A stretch of DNA of 64,000 nt, from NCBI RefSeq assembly GCF_003171515.1, contig NC_089391.1, positions 620,001-684,000 on the forward strand. Reading direction: 5' to 3'. Shown piece after piece: positions 50,901-60,470 of the stretch; positions within the stretch are counted from its first letter, which is position 1, and each line of letters opens with the position of its first letter. The stretch is from Pyrenophora tritici-repentis. Lineage: Eukaryota; Ascomycota; Dothideomycetes; Pleosporales; Pleosporaceae. Under the pieces are notes generated by a model. That model did no database searches and was not told the DNA's origin. It saw nothing but the letters and a program-made list of their open reading frames with translations. The translations under genes were made by a program, and so were the position numbers.

Positions 50901-51842
50901 TGCTGCAGTTTGGATTGCTTGAGTTATTGCTTTACCAATCTCTTCTAGCTGTTGCTCTAGCTCTGTATTGTTGCCGAGGAGGAGGTCCATTAAGTCTGCC
51001 TTTCTTGGATCACTGATCTGGTCCATATCTTGCAAGGTTTGACTGTTTTGGATTGCCGTTTCTAGTTCTTTGTTAAAGGTGTCCCAGTTAGCCTTTGCAG
51101 TATTAAATCTGGGTTGGTTTGTCGGGTTTTCTACAAGGTCTGCGTTTGTTTGGATGGAGAATAGGAGGCCGTAGTGATCTGATCCAGTTTCAGGTATGGT
51201 CTGCCAGTCCGTAGCTTTGCTAGCCAAGTCTGGAGTGACAAGTGAGAGGTCTAGGACTGTTTCTCTAGATAGGTGTGGTCTGAAGAATGTGCCTACTCCT
51301 GGTGTGTTTAGGAGCTCTAGATCTTGTTCTTCAATCCAGTCAATAAATGGCTGTGCTCCTTGGCTCGTCGTTGGGCATAGCGGGTCCCACAATGGATGGT
51401 GCTCGTTGCTATCTAGTACTAAAATAGAACTTGGCGGAAGCTTAGTGTTAAGTATAGCTCTGGGCAGTGTTTTTTCCCCTTCGGCGTTTGTTTGGTTGTA
51501 TACGTTAAATAGGTTAAATTGGAAATTAGAACCTTTTATTGTAATAGCCATTGCGTCTGGGTCTATTTTGAAGTCGTTTTGGGTGAATGTCTCTGCTTCT
51601 AGTGTTCTAGATATATAAAATAGAACCCTAGGGCGGACGGGTAGGTTTGTTACTGGTAAGATCTGGATAAACGCAGTGTGATTTATGGATCTTGCTGTTG
51701 CGTAGTTGTCGTTGGTAGTTAGCCATGGCTCTTGAATTGCAATTATATCAGCTTTAAGTTCAACTGCAAGTTGCAGTGTAGACTCAGTCGCTGTAATGCT
51801 CTTGTTGAGATTGACTTGGAGGATCCTAATGTTGTTTGACAT
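47976..51842 (-). CDS. LINE ORF2: endonuclease, reverse transcriptase, RNase H, 1288 aa
   Basis: The enzyme for target-primed reverse transcription. It has an APE-type endonuclease at about 1-225 (ILQVNLNKS, IQEPWLT, LDSNEHHPLW, SDHYGLLF), reverse transcriptase at about 470-760 with the catalytic YIDDLSLS near 695, RNase H near 985-1110 (AIYSDASQ, ADNQAAIH, LQWAPGHNDVKGNEKAD) and a Cys/His-rich C-terminus (CNLCICYK…QHLLLDC) near 1210. This is the domain order of Tad-clade LINEs. The ATG at 51842 overlaps the ORF1 stop in TAATG. An in-frame ATG at 51890 lies inside ORF1 and is less likely. No stops interrupt the frame. Confidence 0.92.
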   Translation of the reverse strand: MSNNIRILQVNLNKSITATESTLQLAVELKADIIAIQEPWLTTNDNYATARSINHTAFIQILPVTNLPVRPRVLFYISRTLEAETFTQNDFKIDPDAMAITIKGSNFQFNLFNVYNQTNAEGEKTLPRAILNTKLPPSSILVLDSNEHHPLWDPLCPTTSQGAQPFIDWIEEQDLELLNTPGVGTFFRPHLSRETVLDLSLVTPDLASKATDWQTIPETGSDHYGLLFSIQTNADLVENPTNQPRFNTAKANWDTFNKELETAIQNSQTLQDMDQISDPRKADLMDLLLGNNTELEQQLEEIGKAITQAIQTAANKAIPITRLGPKPKAWWNKELTKLRQDTSHYRRIFKEKLETTAIHDAYLEKRDFLRARNTYNKAIKDAKRKHWNEFLEKEDPQSIYKAMTYTKDNKVERIPPIQGETSFDKKCQAFRNTLFPPPPITEAPTFTKYQEKRWDWPALSTTELERACSRQVKSSTPGPDAITQDIITAAYKAQPQTMFKAFSLLFDYGYHPKCWKQATGAVLKKASKPDYSIPKAYRVITLLSCLGKINERITASRLSNLAEITELLHPTQIGGRLKKSAIDAAMLLIDQIQHQKQKGQITSTIFLDVKGAFDHVSHNQFLRTLKKLGLPISLIAWTKSFFSNRSLRLSFDNKTQEFSEIIAGIPQGSPVSPIFFLIYTRDLFPGLQSFNLSYIDDLSLSTSSTSLKKNVKILEQQVRLLSHRGKNLAIMFDIAKTELIHFTAKKERKERSLQLPDNTIVEPKDTIKWLGIHIDNRLSFKEHIATRVSQARKAFYRLGRLANIERGLSPKAVRQLYLACVTSVADYGSQIYWKNQSYATSLLQSLHNLACRKIIGVFRTSPSLPTSIESGLTSPAIRLNTNNRKYASRAHQLSSNHPIQKAITRITNTDKASYKKPNQHRQLYTIVKSIPERDNNSVEKIIPYRFRPWESLNYKVTVSKKSKEEEAIAHTDYILSRSGDNFTAIYSDASQHDKGIGIGVGVVAYSSTHEETFSQKTNIGCSQLVYNGELEGIAQAFEHAAIVAQEGQEIYVYADNQAAIHRLNNLSDNPGQQWLLRCIRAAKRITTKKASIHLQWAPGHNDVKGNEKADTLAKEAAKERPTTSTIASLAYLGTEINKIQKTEQMMEYKRYTDRPTKNRSSYSRIFKLNTHTTIKVPKGTPREISSAFYSLKLGHGYFNSYLKRFNKRDCNLCICYKPQTPQHLLLDCKQYKTHRNTLKEAIPHRPITLPLLLQTKTGIKATLAFIASTRIGTRKWHLGQTTEQTDTV

Positions 51843-51844
51843 TA
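51840..51844 (-). promoter_or_regulatory. TAATG stop-start overlap between LINE ORFs
   Basis: ORF1 ends TTT-TAA and its last A is the first base of the ORF2 ATG. Termination-coupled reinitiation at UAAUG has been shown for the SART1 LINE of silkworm; here it is predicted only. Confidence 0.75.
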
Positions 51845-53293
51845 AAATCCTGCGGGGATGCTCTTTGTTACTGCTTGGTAGAGTTCGCACTCTTTGCTGT
51901 TTGCAAAGTGGGGCTCTTTGCAGTTACTGCAGTGAGGGAGTGTATGGTTGCAAGGTTTTCCTTTTGTATTACACACTGAGCATTTGTGTGTTGTAGTTGC
52001 ATGTTCTTCTCCGCACAAATTGCATGCTGGTTGGTTTCGGCATCTAGTGGCTGGGTGGCCAAATTGTTGGCAGTTTAGGCATTGGGTAGATGCTGCTATA
52101 GGCTTAAACTTTTCGGTGAAGAGAGTTTGTCCAAGGATTGTAATTCTACCACCAAGTCTGGCTGCGTCTTCGGCTGTTTTGAATGCTATTACAATAGAGC
52201 TGTTCTTCTTGTTTTGCCATTCTCTTGATATCCAGTATGGGTTGCCAGTAATTTGTAGTCCGTTGTTGTATGCTGGGATTTCTGTGTGGAGTATCTCTAG
52301 TGTCTCTGCTCCCTCCCATTCTGTTGGCACATTATGTACTACTACTTTCGTCCATGATTCTAGTAGTTGTACATTCTTTAGCTCAAACTTTTGATGCCAT
52401 ATATGCTTGTGTTGGACTAGGTATTCTCCTGAGTAGGTTGGAGTAGTTGTTAGAATAATATTGTTCTTTCTACTTGTTGTTACTTCCTTCACTACTGGGT
52501 CTTTGATGCCGCCCTTTGTGAACTCTTCGTTGATTAGGTCTCTAATCTGGAGTGGTGTGTGGGACGTAGGCTGGGTAAGCGTAAGGACTGCTTGGTAGTA
52601 GCTTGCTGGCTTTTTGTTTGTCTTCTTTTTTGTAGACACTGTAGTCCATGTGTTTCCGTTGTTCTGGGCGGCTACGCTAGCGTATGATGTCTTGTTTTGT
52701 TGGGTGTTTTGGGTGTTTTGGGTGTTTTGGATGTTCTGGGTGTTCTGGTTGTTTGGTTTTTCTTGGTTGTTTGGGTTTTGTGGTCCGGTTGCGGCATTAA
52801 CAGCTTTCTTTAGTGTCTTTGTAGCTTGTTGGGAGGCGCTTGTAAGCGTTGCAGTCTGGTACGCAAGCTGTGCTGTAAACTTCTCAGTCATTTGCTGCGT
52901 AACCCTGCCTAGTTCCGTAAAGTCTCTAAAGACGTCCAGTAGTTGTAGTAGTTTGTTTTGGGATAGATGGGATTCGGCCATAGTAGATGCTTGTAGAATT
53001 AGGTCCCTTGCCCAGAAGATTGCTTGGGTTGAGTCCTTTGCTCTTGGTTTCTTTTCTTGGCTGTTTTGGAATGGGTTTCTCTCTCTTGTAGTTATCTCTG
53101 GGGAGAATGCCGCTGGTCTTTTATTTAGTGGTGGTTGGATAATTAACCTTGGTGTTTCTTGGGTGGTCTGCTCGATGGGTGTTGTTGGGTTGTCTTGGTG
53201 CCTTTCTTCGGTCTCCATTTCGTCTTCCAGTATGCTTGGGGTCCGGAGGTCTTCTGGTAGCTGGACTACGATAGTGTCGCTATCTAGGGCCAT
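51842..53293 (-). CDS. LINE ORF1: nucleic-acid-binding gag-like protein, 483 aa
   Basis: The RNA-binding partner of ORF2. From the first ATG (53293; the open frame upstream to 53419 has no ATG) it begins MALDSDTIVVQLPEDL. A central low-complexity stretch of Asn/Thr/Gln repeats (TQNIQNTQNTQNTQQ) lies near residue 190. C-terminal zinc knuckles CLNCQQFGHPATRC, CNLCGEEHATTTHKC and CSNCKEPHFANSKEC lie at about 400-475, as in Tad-type ORF1 proteins. It overlaps ORF2 by one base. Confidence 0.88.
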   Translation of the reverse strand: MALDSDTIVVQLPEDLRTPSILEDEMETEERHQDNPTTPIEQTTQETPRLIIQPPLNKRPAAFSPEITTRERNPFQNSQEKKPRAKDSTQAIFWARDLILQASTMAESHLSQNKLLQLLDVFRDFTELGRVTQQMTEKFTAQLAYQTATLTSASQQATKTLKKAVNAATGPQNPNNQEKPNNQNTQNIQNTQNTQNTQQNKTSYASVAAQNNGNTWTTVSTKKKTNKKPASYYQAVLTLTQPTSHTPLQIRDLINEEFTKGGIKDPVVKEVTTSRKNNIILTTTPTYSGEYLVQHKHIWHQKFELKNVQLLESWTKVVVHNVPTEWEGAETLEILHTEIPAYNNGLQITGNPYWISREWQNKKNSSIVIAFKTAEDAARLGGRITILGQTLFTEKFKPIAASTQCLNCQQFGHPATRCRNQPACNLCGEEHATTTHKCSVCNTKGKPCNHTLPHCSNCKEPHFANSKECELYQAVTKSIPAGF

Positions 53294-53517
53294 TTTAGCC
53301 TCTCTGTTGTCTTGTTGTTGTTGTTTCTTGGCTTGGTCTGTGCGTTTGCTTCTGAAAGTTCGGACGCGTCGCGTTTGGGGTACTAGATTCCTTGTATCTC
53401 CACAACCACGCGGCTGCACGGCTTGGGAGTAGTCGGAATCTATTTCTTTCGATGGATATAGTTGGTTTCTGATGGAGTTTCACGTGTTCGGAAAAACTCG
53501 AAGTTGGTGTTGTGTGA

Positions 53518-53769
53518 AGAGCCTTCACTAGTATTCACGGTGAATCAGGCTTCCCGTGCTCTGATTGGCCAGGCACTGATTAGTCAGCTGCTCCGTGCGC
53601 GCACCATAGATATTCTCACTCCTCCCGTAGCTCCAATACAACAAGTTCACGCACATTTCTCCACCTTCATCATATTCACTCTCATCTGGAATACTGATGA
53701 AATGGGTAATGATGATGATGATGATATTGATTATTAATTGTGTTGTTGTTCTGTCTACGGTTGTGGGCT
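53518..53769. repeat. Dispersed LTR-like repeat, copy 2
   Basis: The first 150 bp match 34338-34487 and the next 100 bp match 42258-42360 (TATTCACTCTCATCTGG…GTTGTGGGC). A GATGATGATGAT microsatellite is included. It abuts the 5' end of the full LINE and the 3' fragment of another LINE. Confidence 0.65.
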
Positions 53770-54262
53770 TTTAAGAAACGAGACTCGAATCGCTGCACCT
53801 GCCAAAACATCCAAACGCCAGAACACCTACTACTGTACTGTCATCTATACAAAGACCATCGAAAAACGCTCCTACAAACAATCAAACATCGCCCAGTCAC
53901 ACTACCACTACTACTCCACACTAGTATAGGTATAGAAGCAACCCTAGCTTTTATCACTAGCACCAGAATAGGAACAAGAAAATGGTACCTAGGACAGCCA
54001 CCAGAAGACCTACAGAGAGACACTGTATAAAACTAAAACCACAACCCTCTCCTTTGCCACAAGAGCCCGCTGCTACATCTCTTTCTACTTATCAAACTGC
54101 TCTTTAGCACCTGGCAACAAACAGATACAAGCTATCTTTTGTAGAAAAGCCAAAAACCATATTAGCGAACCATACCAGAAAACCATGTAAATTAGAAAAA
54201 CCAAGATAGAACGGCCTTCGGCCAAAGTCCTACATAGTCTCTGACTGAAAAAGGACTCTAAT
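53770..54262 (+). mobile_element. 5'-truncated LINE, second subfamily
   Basis: Encodes the last ~90 residues of ORF2 (QTPEHLLLYC…STRIGTRKWYLGQ…DTV, stop at 54030), followed by a 3' untranslated region with AACGGCCTTCGGCC. It diverges clearly from the LINE at 47700. Its TAA tail is interrupted by the family C Copia at 54263 and resumes at 60290. Confidence 0.8.
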
Positions 54263-54454
54263 TGTTGGAAGGTCTATAGCACTAGTGCTGAAAGGAAATA
54301 ACGATAACTAGGAATGCATTCTGTTCGGTGATGGTGATTGATTTATTACGAACACAGCTGCTACGAAGGTATACCTAAGCTCTGCGCAAGGTGGGCCGAA
54401 GTCGGGCCGAAGTGTCCAGCAGCCGACGTCTCTACCGATACTCACGATCCGACA
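54263..54454 (-). repeat. 3' LTR of Copia C copy 1
   Basis: 192 bp, on the element's strand starting TGTCGGATCG and ending CCTTCCAACA. The same sequence is present at 60098-60289. Confidence 0.93.
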
Positions 54455-54538
54455 CTGGAAGTCTTTTCTTTCTGGGTAGCTAGTAACTCTGCTTGTATCG
54501 GTAGTGACAGTATGTGTTGATGGTAACTGTGTGTAGCA

Positions 54539-57268
54539 TCAACCATCAAAGCTTGTCGGCCTCTGCACCCATCCCTCTACTCGGACTGTCAGCTTATTGC
54601 CGTCAATAAAGCGTTCAAGAGCGCGGTTTGGCGATGCCTTGGTGAAGGCGTCTGCAGGATTGTCTTCACCATTGATCCAGCGGATCTCCGTGATCTCGCG
54701 ACGCTCATATGATTGGCGCAGCGCCATGATGTCGATCATGAGACGCTTTTCCTTCGTCGTCCCAAGCTTTACTAGGCACTCGTACAAGGAGTACGAGTCT
54801 GTACAGATAACCAAGGGAATTGCAGGTAGTCTAAGTCGTTCTGTAACTATCCTCAGCGTGGTTGCAACTGCAATGCCTATGTCAAAGCCGTTGACCATGC
54901 CGTAGATCTCTGAGGCCAGTACGCTCCGTGTGATGCGCTTGCATTTTGTAGAGCTGTAGTGGATCACGTTGCCCTGTATTGTGAAGGTGTTGACGTCAAT
55001 AGACTCGTTGACGAGCATAAGGACAAAGCCTAGCTGTGAGCTGAGGTCCTTGTTGTTGGCAAAGGAGCCATCCACAAAGACCATCAACTTGGCCTCCATA
55101 AGATTGACAGTGACGTAGCGCAGGCCACGATCGAGATTCTCCATCTGCCATTTCAGGCGTTTGTTGAGTGCCTTGATGTCCTCGTCTGATGGTTGCTGAG
55201 CTTGAGCAGCGACGGACAGGTCAAATGACGCCTCTGGTTGGCATGTTGATGCGATGTACGCTCCGCGGGCGCGCTGCTCGGTGTACTGTTGCGCGCGGTC
55301 GGGTGCCCTGATATCCACAAGCCTGATCCTTCCTCCTTGTCCTTTCTGCCTAAGGGTCAAGACTCTGCTGGCGTCCATCGTGAGTGTACATCCATTGAAG
55401 TCTAACTGCACTTCTGGTGTCAGCCTTGCTTTTGGCTTTGACCTGAACTCTGCCTTCTGGATCTTCTTCTCTTCACGTGACGAGAACGCTGGTGTCCCGA
55501 GCATGAGAGTGTCGTCTGTCTGCATGCCAACGATGCCGAAGATGCCTGCGTCGTCTCTGTTCGTGATCAATAGGCATGGGTCGTACGTCGATGTTGCCAT
55601 GTCCAGTTCCTTGCAATGGTGTCCGTGATACGTTGTCCACCAGTGGACTCCTGCCTCAGCGATTCCATACAGCGGCTTGATCACATGGAGTAGCGTGCCT
55701 TCTGGATATCGATGGACTAGCTCAGTAGGAAGATGTGCGAGTATCGTCCTCTTCAGGGTTGTCTGCGCCTGGGGATACGCCTGCGTAATGTCACGGAGCT
55801 CGATGTTCATTCCGCGTTGTACCATCTCGGGCGCCAGCGACATAATCAGGCGCTGGCTACATCGCTGTATGGTTGGAGATTGCGTCAGAATAGTCTCCTT
55901 GCCGTGGTCCTGGTAGCCTTGGATAACTAGGCGGGATTTCTCATAGGGCTTGGTTGTCTTTCCCTTGACCTCACGTACTAGGCGTGACTTGAAGATCCGG
56001 ATCTTGCTGTGTAGCCTCTCGTCGTATTGCTCAAATTTAAAGACTCCACGACCTACGAGGTCGCTGATCTCTTGGTCATCAGACGCTTCAAAGGGGGCGC
56101 CTGAGGTTGTGATCACTCCATCGTTTCGTAGCTTGATAGCTAGCTCAAGATCGTCCTGCTCCTTCTTGGTGATGTACGCGTGCGCCTTCCGCTTGTTCTT
56201 TGACCCTGGAGGGCGGCCTCTCCTGCGTGGTTGCACTGCCGGTGGTACTGCTACCGGCTCATGCGGCTCATTCGGCGCGTGTGGCGCATCGGGGTCGCTC
56301 CAAAGGTGGTCCGGTCTGTAGTATGGCTTGACGACAGTGGATCTGAATGTCGTTGGACCATTGACCATGTCAACAGTGACGTTGTGGCCATCTGTACTGG
56401 CGATCTTGTACGGGCCATTCCAGCCATCACTCTCTCTCCATACTAAGACTTCGCTCTGGAGTGGGAGCGCGAGCATGTCTGCAGTGGCTGGTCCATTGCG
56501 GGTGTTCAAGGCGTCTGCAACTTGGTGCTCTGCCGTGATCTTGCGTAGGGCTTTCGTCGCCTTTTGAATAGCCTCGCTGCGCTTGACCATTGACGGGGAT
56601 GGCGGTGACTCTGCAGTCATTCGTGGGTACGCTCCAAAGACCAGTAGCGTCGGGACTAGTCCATCGGGGCCAGCAGTATCGTTGACAGCCTTCACAGCCA
56701 TCTGGAGAATCGCGTCGTCGGACATAGTGTCAGTGAGTTCTGCATAGAGTATGTCCCATGCGCGGCGTAGAGGTGCATGGTACCTCTCAGTTTTGCCGAT
56801 AGACCAGTGCGCCTCCGTAGGTACTTGCTTGCATGTGACTCCCATGATCTTTGCTTCTGCGCGGAACTCTGTGCTTGCAAAGTTAGTGCCTGCGTCATGC
56901 GTGATAATGTCTGGTGGTCCTTGATACGTGTCGATCCATAGTATCCGCAGTGCTTGCCATGTTTCTTTAGCTGAGATAGCGCTAAGGAACCTCGCGCCTT
57001 GAAACGCTGTTGAGGAATCGACCACATGCAGTACAGGTTTGTTGCTCAGGTACATCACATCCACCAGGATCTCATAGTTGAAGTGGTGATCATCCTTGAG
57101 AGTGAATTTGAATCGGCGCGGTGCGGAGCTGTGGAGCTGGCAGTGGTGGCAGAACTTAGTGACTTCTTCTAGGGTTCTTTCTTCGAAGTCGTTATGGCCA
57201 GCATCCTTTAAGAGCTTAACAAGTCGCGTGACAGCTGGGTGTCCAAATCGTCGATGGAGCCGTCGCAA
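54539..57268 (-). pseudogene. Copia C pol: integrase, reverse transcriptase, RNase H, 909 codons
   Basis: Open from RRLHRRFGHPAVTRL to the stop. It includes an integrase zinc motif (H…H…CHHC), core Asp in VDVMYLSNKP and THDAGTNF with Glu in KTERYHAP, a chromodomain-like region, a reverse transcriptase in which YVDD is replaced by QTDDT (FGIVGMQTDDTLMLG near residue 590), and RNase H with FVDGSFANNKD and SSTKCKRITRS. A 2-bp deletion relative to copy 2 puts it out of frame with gag-protease, so I treat it as disrupted, though programmed frameshifting cannot be excluded. Confidence 0.82.
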
Positions 57269-59768
57269 CTGTCTCTGTCAAGAACACAGTTGCTCTCTCT
57301 CTTTTGTTCAGATGGAACCAAGGATGTCCCCATTTGCGAATTACAGGGATGTGTACGTCACCCTGGACTAGCTCATCTGTGGTGTTGTTAAAGTAGACCT
57401 TTAACCTGTCCATGTCTGCAAGGCACAATAAGAATGGTGTAGGTGCGTCAAGCACCTCAAAGTTGATCGTCCCAATGTCTGTAGAGACCTGTGCAGTGCC
57501 AATAGATGATGTAGCCTCGCCCTTGCCGAATTTGATAGATGCCTTTCCTGCTGTAGACGTATCCATCCTAACTGTAGGATCTTCCCTTGTGAGTGCAAGG
57601 TACTGCTCCTTGCCAACTGTGGATACGTTGGCAGCGCCTGTATCCGGTAGGATTCCTTGGTACACAGATCTTGTGTAGCGGTCTTCAAGCAGGAACTGTG
57701 ACGCTGGCGCTGATGGCGCGTCTTGGCGGTATACGTCGTCGCCAGAGATGTGGTGCAAGAACGCCTGATCTGCAAGGCATTGCTCCGTGAAAAACTGGTG
57801 TTCAAGGTATGCTTCCGCGACGTCGTCATCGTCGTCATCCTCGCAGTCTTCCTCCTCTCTCCAGCCTCTCTGATTGTACTGGCTAGTGTGCTCGATCCCT
57901 TCGTATTCTGCAAGATGTACGGAGAAGTCCTTGGGGGGCTGTGTACCTGTAAAGTATAGCGTAGAGAAGAACTGTGTACGGGCAGCCTTGCGCTCTTCGT
58001 CTGTGTGGTTGGTAGACCAGCATCCTTCCTTCTGGCAAACAAAGCATTTCTTCCTCCAGCGTGGCTTGAATCCTCGTCCGTTGTCGTCGCGCTGCTCGCC
58101 TCCTCGATATGCTCCTCTGGATCCGCCTCTGAATCCTCCTCCACCTCGAGATCCACCTCGGATTCTTCTATTGCCGTTGTATCGGCGATCTAAGTAATAT
58201 TGGTCCTCTGTGACCATCTGGGCAGTGTGTTGCCGTGCAAGGTGTGTCTCAACTGCAGAACGTAGGTCTGAGAAGAGTCCTTCACAGATTGTGGCTGGTT
58301 TGAACAGTGCCATCTCAAGCTCTGGTACTCCTCGGCAGGCATTGATGACAGTGGTACGTAGGGCATCCTCGCCCTCAAAGTTCTTGCCAAGGGCACGCTG
58401 GCATAGCTGCAGCTTGTCAAGCAGGATCTGCAGAACCTCGTGTAGTCCCTTGTCGGGGTTCTCTGTGCGGGTGCGAGCGAAGGTTGTAGTCGTCCAGTCT
58501 GTGTAGTAGTGCTGGTGATGGACGTCATGGTCGAAGTGGTTTTTGATTGCCATGTACGCATCAGCAAAGCTGTCATCTCTCTCTACAACCTGTATGTAGA
58601 ATGTCTCTGCACGTCCGGTAAGGATACGGGGAAACACTGCGTGAAACTGCTCTTCTTGGATATCTACCTGCCAGCAGATGCTGAAGAAGATCTTGATCTT
58701 ATCGTCTAGGAGATCGTACGCATTCCCTGTATACTTGTTGCTATTGTCCCATAGCTTAGAGAACTGCGTGATCGTATTAGCGTCGAGTCGATCGTTGCGG
58801 GACCATCGCGGCGGTAGCGTCTTGTACGGGTCGTATGGTAGTTCGGGTGGTCTGTTAGGGACGCGGTTCGTTGGCTGTTGCGGAAATGGCGTGACTTCGC
58901 GATATGCAGTCGCTGGCGGCCGTGTCTGTAGTTGCGCACGCCCTTGTTGCGGCTGCGCGGCCTGCTCCCACAGTTGTCGATGCTGAGGCCCTTCTAGCGT
59001 ACCGCTCATGTGTAGCGGCTGTTGTGGCTCTATTGTTTGGGAACGGCTCTGGACGCCTTGTCTCACTCTATACTGCTCTTGTTGCTCGCCCTGCGACGGT
59101 CGTTGTAATTGCGACGGCTGTGGTACTTGCGGTGGCTGTTGTAATTGCGGCGGTTGTTGTAATTGCGGCAGTTGTTGTACTTGCGGTGGTTGTTGTACAG
59201 CTGGATAGACTGTGTGCTGAGTGTCCTGTTGGCGTTTATTGCTCTGCTGGCGCTGGTACGCTTCGGACTGTTGGTCGAATTTCATGGCTCGAAACTCTGC
59301 TGGTTCCCATTCAAGAGTATTCTCTATACCTAGAATGTTGTAGAGAGAGTCCGCCACCCTGGCGTGATTGTTGCCAGTGTATACTCCCCGGTGTCGTAGC
59401 ACACTCTTAAGAGACCTTAGTGTACCACGCTCAACCTTGCTAAATAGCTCCTTCGTCCATCCTTCAAAGTCCCATTTGTAGTCAATGAAGAGGTCATCGT
59501 CCCAGGCCATTGACACATTGTAGTCGTGGATAGCTTTAGCGACCCACGTTGTTGCGTGTGTCTCATTTGCGTCCGCCGGTGCGGGTACACCCCAGAGAGC
59601 TGTATTGATGACCTTGAGTGCAACTGTGTATGGACAGTTTTCCATAAGTTGTTCCGCGGTAAATTTGGCCCATGGTGAGTCTGAGAGGTGTTCTGATTGC
59701 TCATTCTGTAGTTGATTCTGAGCTTCAGCAGAGTCTGCAGAGCTTATTTCGCTTTGGTTATCCGCCAT
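57216..59768 (-). CDS. Copia C gag-protease, 850 aa
   Basis: Starts MADNQSEISSADSAE and contains a Gln/Pro-rich repeat region near 190-230 (PQLQQPPQLQQPPQV), the gag core, an RGG-rich basic stretch near 540-570 (RGGSRGGGGFRGG) that probably binds RNA, a zinc-knuckle-like CFVCQKEGCWSTNH near 580, an acidic run (EDCEDDDDDD), and a retropepsin-type site LPDTGAANVS near 708. The last 16 residues are in a shifted frame: copy 2 reads TETELRRLHRRFGH where this copy reads TETVATAPS. Without that shift it would join pol in one polyprotein. Confidence 0.85.
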   Translation of the reverse strand: MADNQSEISSADSAEAQNQLQNEQSEHLSDSPWAKFTAEQLMENCPYTVALKVINTALWGVPAPADANETHATTWVAKAIHDYNVSMAWDDDLFIDYKWDFEGWTKELFSKVERGTLRSLKSVLRHRGVYTGNNHARVADSLYNILGIENTLEWEPAEFRAMKFDQQSEAYQRQQSNKRQQDTQHTVYPAVQQPPQVQQLPQLQQPPQLQQPPQVPQPSQLQRPSQGEQQEQYRVRQGVQSRSQTIEPQQPLHMSGTLEGPQHRQLWEQAAQPQQGRAQLQTRPPATAYREVTPFPQQPTNRVPNRPPELPYDPYKTLPPRWSRNDRLDANTITQFSKLWDNSNKYTGNAYDLLDDKIKIFFSICWQVDIQEEQFHAVFPRILTGRAETFYIQVVERDDSFADAYMAIKNHFDHDVHHQHYYTDWTTTTFARTRTENPDKGLHEVLQILLDKLQLCQRALGKNFEGEDALRTTVINACRGVPELEMALFKPATICEGLFSDLRSAVETHLARQHTAQMVTEDQYYLDRRYNGNRRIRGGSRGGGGFRGGSRGAYRGGEQRDDNGRGFKPRWRKKCFVCQKEGCWSTNHTDEERKAARTQFFSTLYFTGTQPPKDFSVHLAEYEGIEHTSQYNQRGWREEEDCEDDDDDDVAEAYLEHQFFTEQCLADQAFLHHISGDDVYRQDAPSAPASQFLLEDRYTRSVYQGILPDTGAANVSTVGKEQYLALTREDPTVRMDTSTAGKASIKFGKGEATSSIGTAQVSTDIGTINFEVLDAPTPFLLCLADMDRLKVYFNNTTDELVQGDVHIPVIRKWGHPWFHLNKRERATVFLTETVATAPSTIWTPSCHATC

Positions 59769-60097
59769 CTTGCTAGCGGGTGTTGACGCGTTGTCGGTGT
59801 TGTTGTCTCGCTGGTTGGTCGTGCCAGCGCTTGTTGTTGTACGTGATCGGATCGTCCGGAGACGCTCGTACGGTTGAGTTGTATTGCGTTGCTGACGCGC
59901 TCTGTGTTCGCGGATTAAGCTAAACCAGCAGCTGTAGAGGGAGGTTAAGAGTGCTTTGTGTTATCTCTGCCTCGCTCTGTTCTTAGCACAGAATCTTCTC
60001 CCGGGAGTATAACGTCGTGCGTCAGGGAGTTCGTCGAAGATGCGGTCTGTCTCTTCTACCTTGCTGTCTGTGATCGCCTCAAGCAATCACTGATCAG
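59769..60097 (-). other. 5' leader of Copia C copy 1
   Basis: 329 bp between LTR and gag ATG containing the primer-binding site. No other feature was seen. Confidence 0.6.
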
Positions 60098-60289
60098 TGT
60101 TGGAAGGTCTATAGCACTAGTGCTGAAAGGAAATAACGATAACTAGGAATGCATTCTGTTCGGTGATGGTGATTGATTTATTACGAACACAGCTGCTACG
60201 AAGGTATACCTAAGCTCTGCGCAAGGTGGGCCGAAGTCGGGCCGAAGTGTCCAGCAGCCGACGTCTCTACCGATACTCACGATCCGACA
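60098..60289 (-). repeat. 5' LTR of Copia C copy 1
   Basis: 192 bp matching 54263-54454; followed on the right by CTAAT and the rest of the LINE tail. Confidence 0.93.
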
Positions 60290-60470
60290 CTAATGGAATA
60301 ATAATAATAATAATAATAATTTTGTAGAAAAGCCAAAAACCATATTAGCGAACCATACCAGAAAACCATGTAAATTAGAAAAACCAAGATAGAACGGCCT
60401 TCGGCCAAAGTCCTACATAGTCTCTGACTGAAAAAGGACTCTAATGGAATAATAATAATAATAATAATAT
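60290..60470 (+). repeat. LINE tail remnant plus a second truncated LINE tail in tandem
   Basis: The TAA tail of the LINE interrupted at 54262 continues to about 60318. A second copy of the last ~125 bp of the same LINE follows (TTTTGTAGAAAAGCCAAA…ACTCTAATGG) with its own TAA run, then the next Copia LTR. Confidence 0.8.

Larger units (their letters stand above)
47700..53517 (-). mobile_element. Full-length non-LTR retrotransposon (Tad-like LINE)
   Basis: A 5' untranslated region of about 220 bp, ORF1, ORF2 and a 3' untranslated region ending in TAA/TAATA repeats (47700-47760). Both ORFs are open. The 5'-truncated copy at 9260-10152 shares the last part almost exactly. The endpoints are approximate because no target duplication was recognised. 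Confidence 0.85.
54263..60289 (-). mobile_element. Copia family C, copy 1, full length
   Basis: 192-bp LTRs at 54263-54454 and 60098-60289 that match by eye, with a perfect CTAAT duplication (54258-54262 and 60290-60294). It is inserted in the 3' tail of a LINE. A gag-protease frame and a pol frame are separated by a frame break near 57270, where the sister copy has two extra bases. The primer-binding site next to 60098 (sense CTGATCAGTGATTGC) was not matched to a tRNA. Confidence 0.93.

Noticed and set aside
52614..53432. 272-codon open frame on the plus strand
   Set aside because: It is the antisense shadow of LINE ORF1; its Phe/Trp-rich runs come from the Asn/Thr/Gln repeats on the other strand.
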